From CAYOHP01 sp964403795 [NCBI: uncultured bacterium] (GTDB lineage: Bacteria; Muiribacteriota; UBA6191; CAZXTJ01), in the NCBI GenBank assembly GCA_964403795.1, contig CAYOHP010000071.1, positions 1 to 32,004 on the forward strand: DNA of 32,004 nt. Reading direction: 5' to 3'. Positions within the stretch are counted from its first letter, which is position 1; each line of letters begins with the position of its first letter. A program made the translations under genes and the position numbers. This document shows, one piece after another, positions 30,601 through 32,004 of the stretch. The notes under the pieces are model-generated. The model saw only the letters and a program-made list of their open reading frames with translations. It was not told where the DNA came from and did no database searches.

Positions 30601-32004
30601 ATCTTCACCTGGTAGGTGATGGGCGGGGACTCGACCTCGAAGGCGTCGGGGCCGAAGCGGAGCGAGTTCTGGGTCCGGAAGAACCAGCCGCCCACCCAGG
30701 CCGAGGTGGCGAGCAGCATGTTCGAGCCGTCGACCGAGACCGTGAGGGCATCGGGCGGGGTGGTGTCCTCCTTGATCTGGACCGAGGCCTTGCGGGGCAC
30801 CGACCAGGCGCCGGCGGTGTCCCGGGCCGTCACCTCGATGGCGTAGTCGTGGCGGTTGGTGATGTCGAAGACGAAGGACTTGGTCCGGACCATGACCGAG
30901 CCGGGCGGGTCGAGGGCGAAGTCCTGGGGATTGTCGGGCGCCGGCACAACGACCTCGGCGGGCGTGTATTCGAGCAAGCGCACCCGCATGAGGCTCATGT
31001 TGGCTTCCGGGTCGTTGGCCTCGAAGGTGAAGTCGATGGTCCGGGTTCCGCCGAAGGGATCGTTGGGATTCACGGTCAGGAGCTGGATTCCGGGGTTCAG
31101 GGCGGTGACCCGGGGTGCGGTGTTGGTGACGGTGATGGCGATCGGGACGGTGAAGGTGGCGACGTTCTCGGGATCGACCGCTTCCAGGTACACCGCCGGC
31201 TCGACGCCGATCGTCGCCAGGTGGGCCGGCTCGGAGGCCCAGTTGCGGAGGAAGCGGAAGCGGTTGTCGATGTTCCAGGGGGGCGGCAGGTCATGTCGCC
31301 AGGTGCGGGTACCGCCTCGCCAGCCAAGCAGCCGGACTTCGACCAGGTTGGAGTCGGCGTCGCTGACGTCCATGTAGAACGACAGCGTGCCGCTGACCGC
31401 GGGGGTCAGGCTGGAGGGCCGGAAGGCGACGATCCGGGGCTTGACCTCCTTGGCGACGAAGAGGCCGGCCTGGTTCGAAGGCAGGGAACGGTTGCCGGCG
31501 CAGTCGACGGCCCGGACCGTGAAGTAGTAGCTCCGGTCGTCGGGATCGGGGGGGGCGGGGTAGAAGCCTGCTGTGCCCAGGTCTCCCTTGTTGCGGGCCA
31601 CGCTGGTGGTCCCGACCAGTTGCGCCAGCGACTGGGGGCAAGGGAAGCCGTCGGCCGCCATGTCCTTGATCGTCCAGAGCTTGGTCTCGACCGTGTCGGA
31701 GGGACGGATCTCGACCTCGAAGTGCTTCAGGTCCTTGACGGGCTTCGAGCCGTCGACGTCCTGGGGAGGGGGGTCCCACTCGGCCACGATGTTGGTGCCC
31801 TCGAGGCGGACCCGGAGGTTCTGGGGCGGTCGGGGGGCGACGTCCCCGGCGGCGCCGAAGAAGTACTCGATGTCGTCGCTCTCGGTGCTGGGATCCGGCC
31901 CCGAGCTGATCACGACCCTCCGGGTGCGGTCGATCCGGAACACGTTCCCCCAGGGGTCGTTCTTGACGTTCCGGAGGTACTGGGGGACGAGCGGGAAGAC
32001 GCTC
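27660..32004 (-). CDS. Second giant pseudopilin-type fusion: GspG-like head, FN3 and Ig-like arms (N-terminus beyond window)
   Basis: About 1448 residues are visible; the 5' end lies outside. The first residues, VFPLVPQYLRNVKNDPWGNV then FRIDRTRRVVISSGPD and DDIEYFF, match the C-terminal half of a GspG major-pseudopilin head. An FN3-like module follows (PRPPQNLRVRLEGTNIVAEW), then many Ig-like modules (FTVRAVDCAGNRSLPSNQAG, EVTARDTAGAWSVPRKASVQ), a PKD-like unit (LSPLSVQFTATVSGGLQPYE), a long propeller-like stretch, and a terminal IPT-like domain (TLQVTVPNLLLRGANLDKAL) ending KPGSC. It shares its pseudopilin-plus-Ig plan and a Pro-x-Pro-Cys-Cys loop with the fusion at 11036-16645. The prepilin leader should be just upstream of the window. 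Likely an extracellular adhesin or sensor. Confidence 0.8.
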   Translation of the reverse strand, partial: SVFPLVPQYLRNVKNDPWGNVFRIDRTRRVVISSGPDPSTESDDIEYFFGAAGDVAPRPPQNLRVRLEGTNIVAEWDPPPQDVDGSKPVKDLKHFEVEIRPSDTVETKLWTIKDMAADGFPCPQSLAQLVGTTSVARNKGDLGTAGFYPAPPDPDDRSYYFTVRAVDCAGNRSLPSNQAGLFVAKEVKPRIVAFRPSSLTPAVSGTLSFYMDVSDADSNLVEVRLLGWRGGTRTWRHDLPPPWNIDNRFRFLRNWASEPAHLATIGVEPAVYLEAVDPENVATFTVPIAITVTNTAPRVTALNPGIQLLTVNPNDPFGGTRTIDFTFEANDPEANMSLMRVRLLEYTPAEVVVPAPDNPQDFALDPPGSVMVRTKSFVFDITNRHDYAIEVTARDTAGAWSVPRKASVQIKEDTTPPDALTVSVDGSNMLLATSAWVGGWFFRTQNSLRFGPDAFEVESPPITYQVKITTQPLRVDGGSPTYNFDTIGDAQSITQGAGSSDSEGWYDFPESALVADPVLKAGQMTISVGAGLKAPGFNEYDSYFLGLRAKNSSQLTNFVTATPVHGISFQRQVPIRMDKTPPRIEQVLIEGRQYAGTTWVTNLMDAGWTVTDPVAGIPGNPPAAGSDRYRYQLSNSNNSGGPWTVLEPFTEVQTLELNSHPLPCCDLLLHNNKYIQLEIEARDRAGNWSVAPVASVARVDFTSPDITAPPVVSNQVGGVISVLDTFAASWGPPGSPFSHIDNESNVESWEWGIATTAVFVGFPDIFGWQPVISSVTSASISQNNLLVNGDRVHAVVRARNYAGSVSYHSASTAALVDASLFTTLQGTPSAGLSPLSVQFTATVSGGLQPYEVAFQFDGTDRKQYVYTGVTGAPPVALSTGFQYDLAVDPLLPRPEIICRLIVLDAEGRESRKDFIVDVRDDLLMGVAFENKPLVQISSYNGSGFTELFTVSKFQSTRLTEATDLGIEPRGGWLAQVGALEDRVVWSRLDRVEIGPTPTAIVAAGSVGLQRPDANSFTFARGVPSGSLVQTFSGSAEGVSGLVGGQIRRVSFKESGPQGSKAFGSDVSTARDFRGATASGTTLSEGVLVHRDTVSGQFRLRFVGALGTLNPAVDFAATAAPQALDLPDVGFTSLTPPPSPTGGNLPDFGTRVVGSRSGIYLISLNQSTGTRGLMKVVPAPGGLTSVTNIAYGAPQTPKAPMGHLRATEDGQFYVVGIQDGANWRLSAGRTDQTTFTDPGGTVAGELLALEVEEGGTRFATVSDNGGTRLVRVGKMEYVSGNPVVTYAAVGGGVLNYPIPSFGGPAALPSSAVLFRRPFNGFPKLMAILSQDETSVAGTLQVTVPNLLLRGANLDKALQVRLESGANNVLLSGASLDRTGLPPAAPFNPNGPYTHVPTDGDGFHFLMVSVPFWGSLPPGPQSLKVTAIGAGGSAGASELTTTICKPGSC

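Overview
The window is GC-rich (roughly 70% by eye), densely coded DNA with 22 protein genes and one tRNA gene. I see no rRNA, CRISPR array, insertion sequence, prophage or plasmid gene. Secreted Ig-like proteins, type II secretion/type IV pilus-like pseudopilins, a likely lipoprotein and ECF sigma control suggest a free-living diderm bacterium with very GC-biased codon use. I cannot assign a phylum. Peptide uptake, an amino-acid:sodium symporter and a 2-oxoacid:acceptor oxidoreductase-like operon point to peptide or amino-acid metabolism, possibly anaerobic (inference).

Layout. 1-2153 (-): N-terminal ~717 residues of a secreted Ig-repeat protein, running off the left edge. 2268-4226 (+): a divergent TMTC-like membrane glycosyltransferase with C-terminal TPRs. 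4163-4618 (-): ndk, whose end overlaps the TMTC-like gene tail to tail. 4837-10920 (+): a peptide ABC-transporter operon with two substrate-binding proteins and two permeases but no ATPase gene. 11036-16645 (-): a giant protein with a pseudopilin N-terminus, many Ig-like domains, a possible amidotransferase-like domain and a C-terminal beta-propeller. 16702-17565 (-): a small Cys-rich membrane protein just downstream of tRNA-Gly(CCC) at 17585-17659 (-). 17718-32004 (-): a nearly gapless same-strand run. In transcription order it is a second pseudopilin/FN3/Ig giant (5' end outside the window), ECF sigma factor, zinc-finger anti-sigma, DUF3857/transglutaminase protein, disordered acidic protein, PIN protein, shikimate kinase, SNF-family symporter, alpha, beta and gamma subunits of a 2-oxoacid oxidoreductase-like enzyme, and tsaB.

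The most striking theme is a cell-surface system. Two very large proteins combine a GspG-like pseudopilin head with long Ig-like arms and share a rare Pro-x-Pro-Cys-Cys motif. One of them overlaps the start codon of an ECF sigma factor that is followed by an anti-sigma factor and a transglutaminase-like protein. A third Ig-repeat protein is divergent from a TMTC-like gene; animal TMTCs O-mannosylate cadherin domains, which have an Ig-like fold. I propose, as inference, pilus- or pseudopilus-displayed adhesins or sensors with dedicated regulation and possibly glycosylation.

Other oddities: the oxidoreductase beta subunit lacks the usual thiamine-diphosphate motifs; the disordered-protein gene has no ATG/GTG/TTG start but a good Shine-Dalgarno before an ATC; and extended -10 boxes lie exactly six bases from two start codons, suggesting leaderless mRNAs. 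All calls come from reading the sequence; no database search was run.
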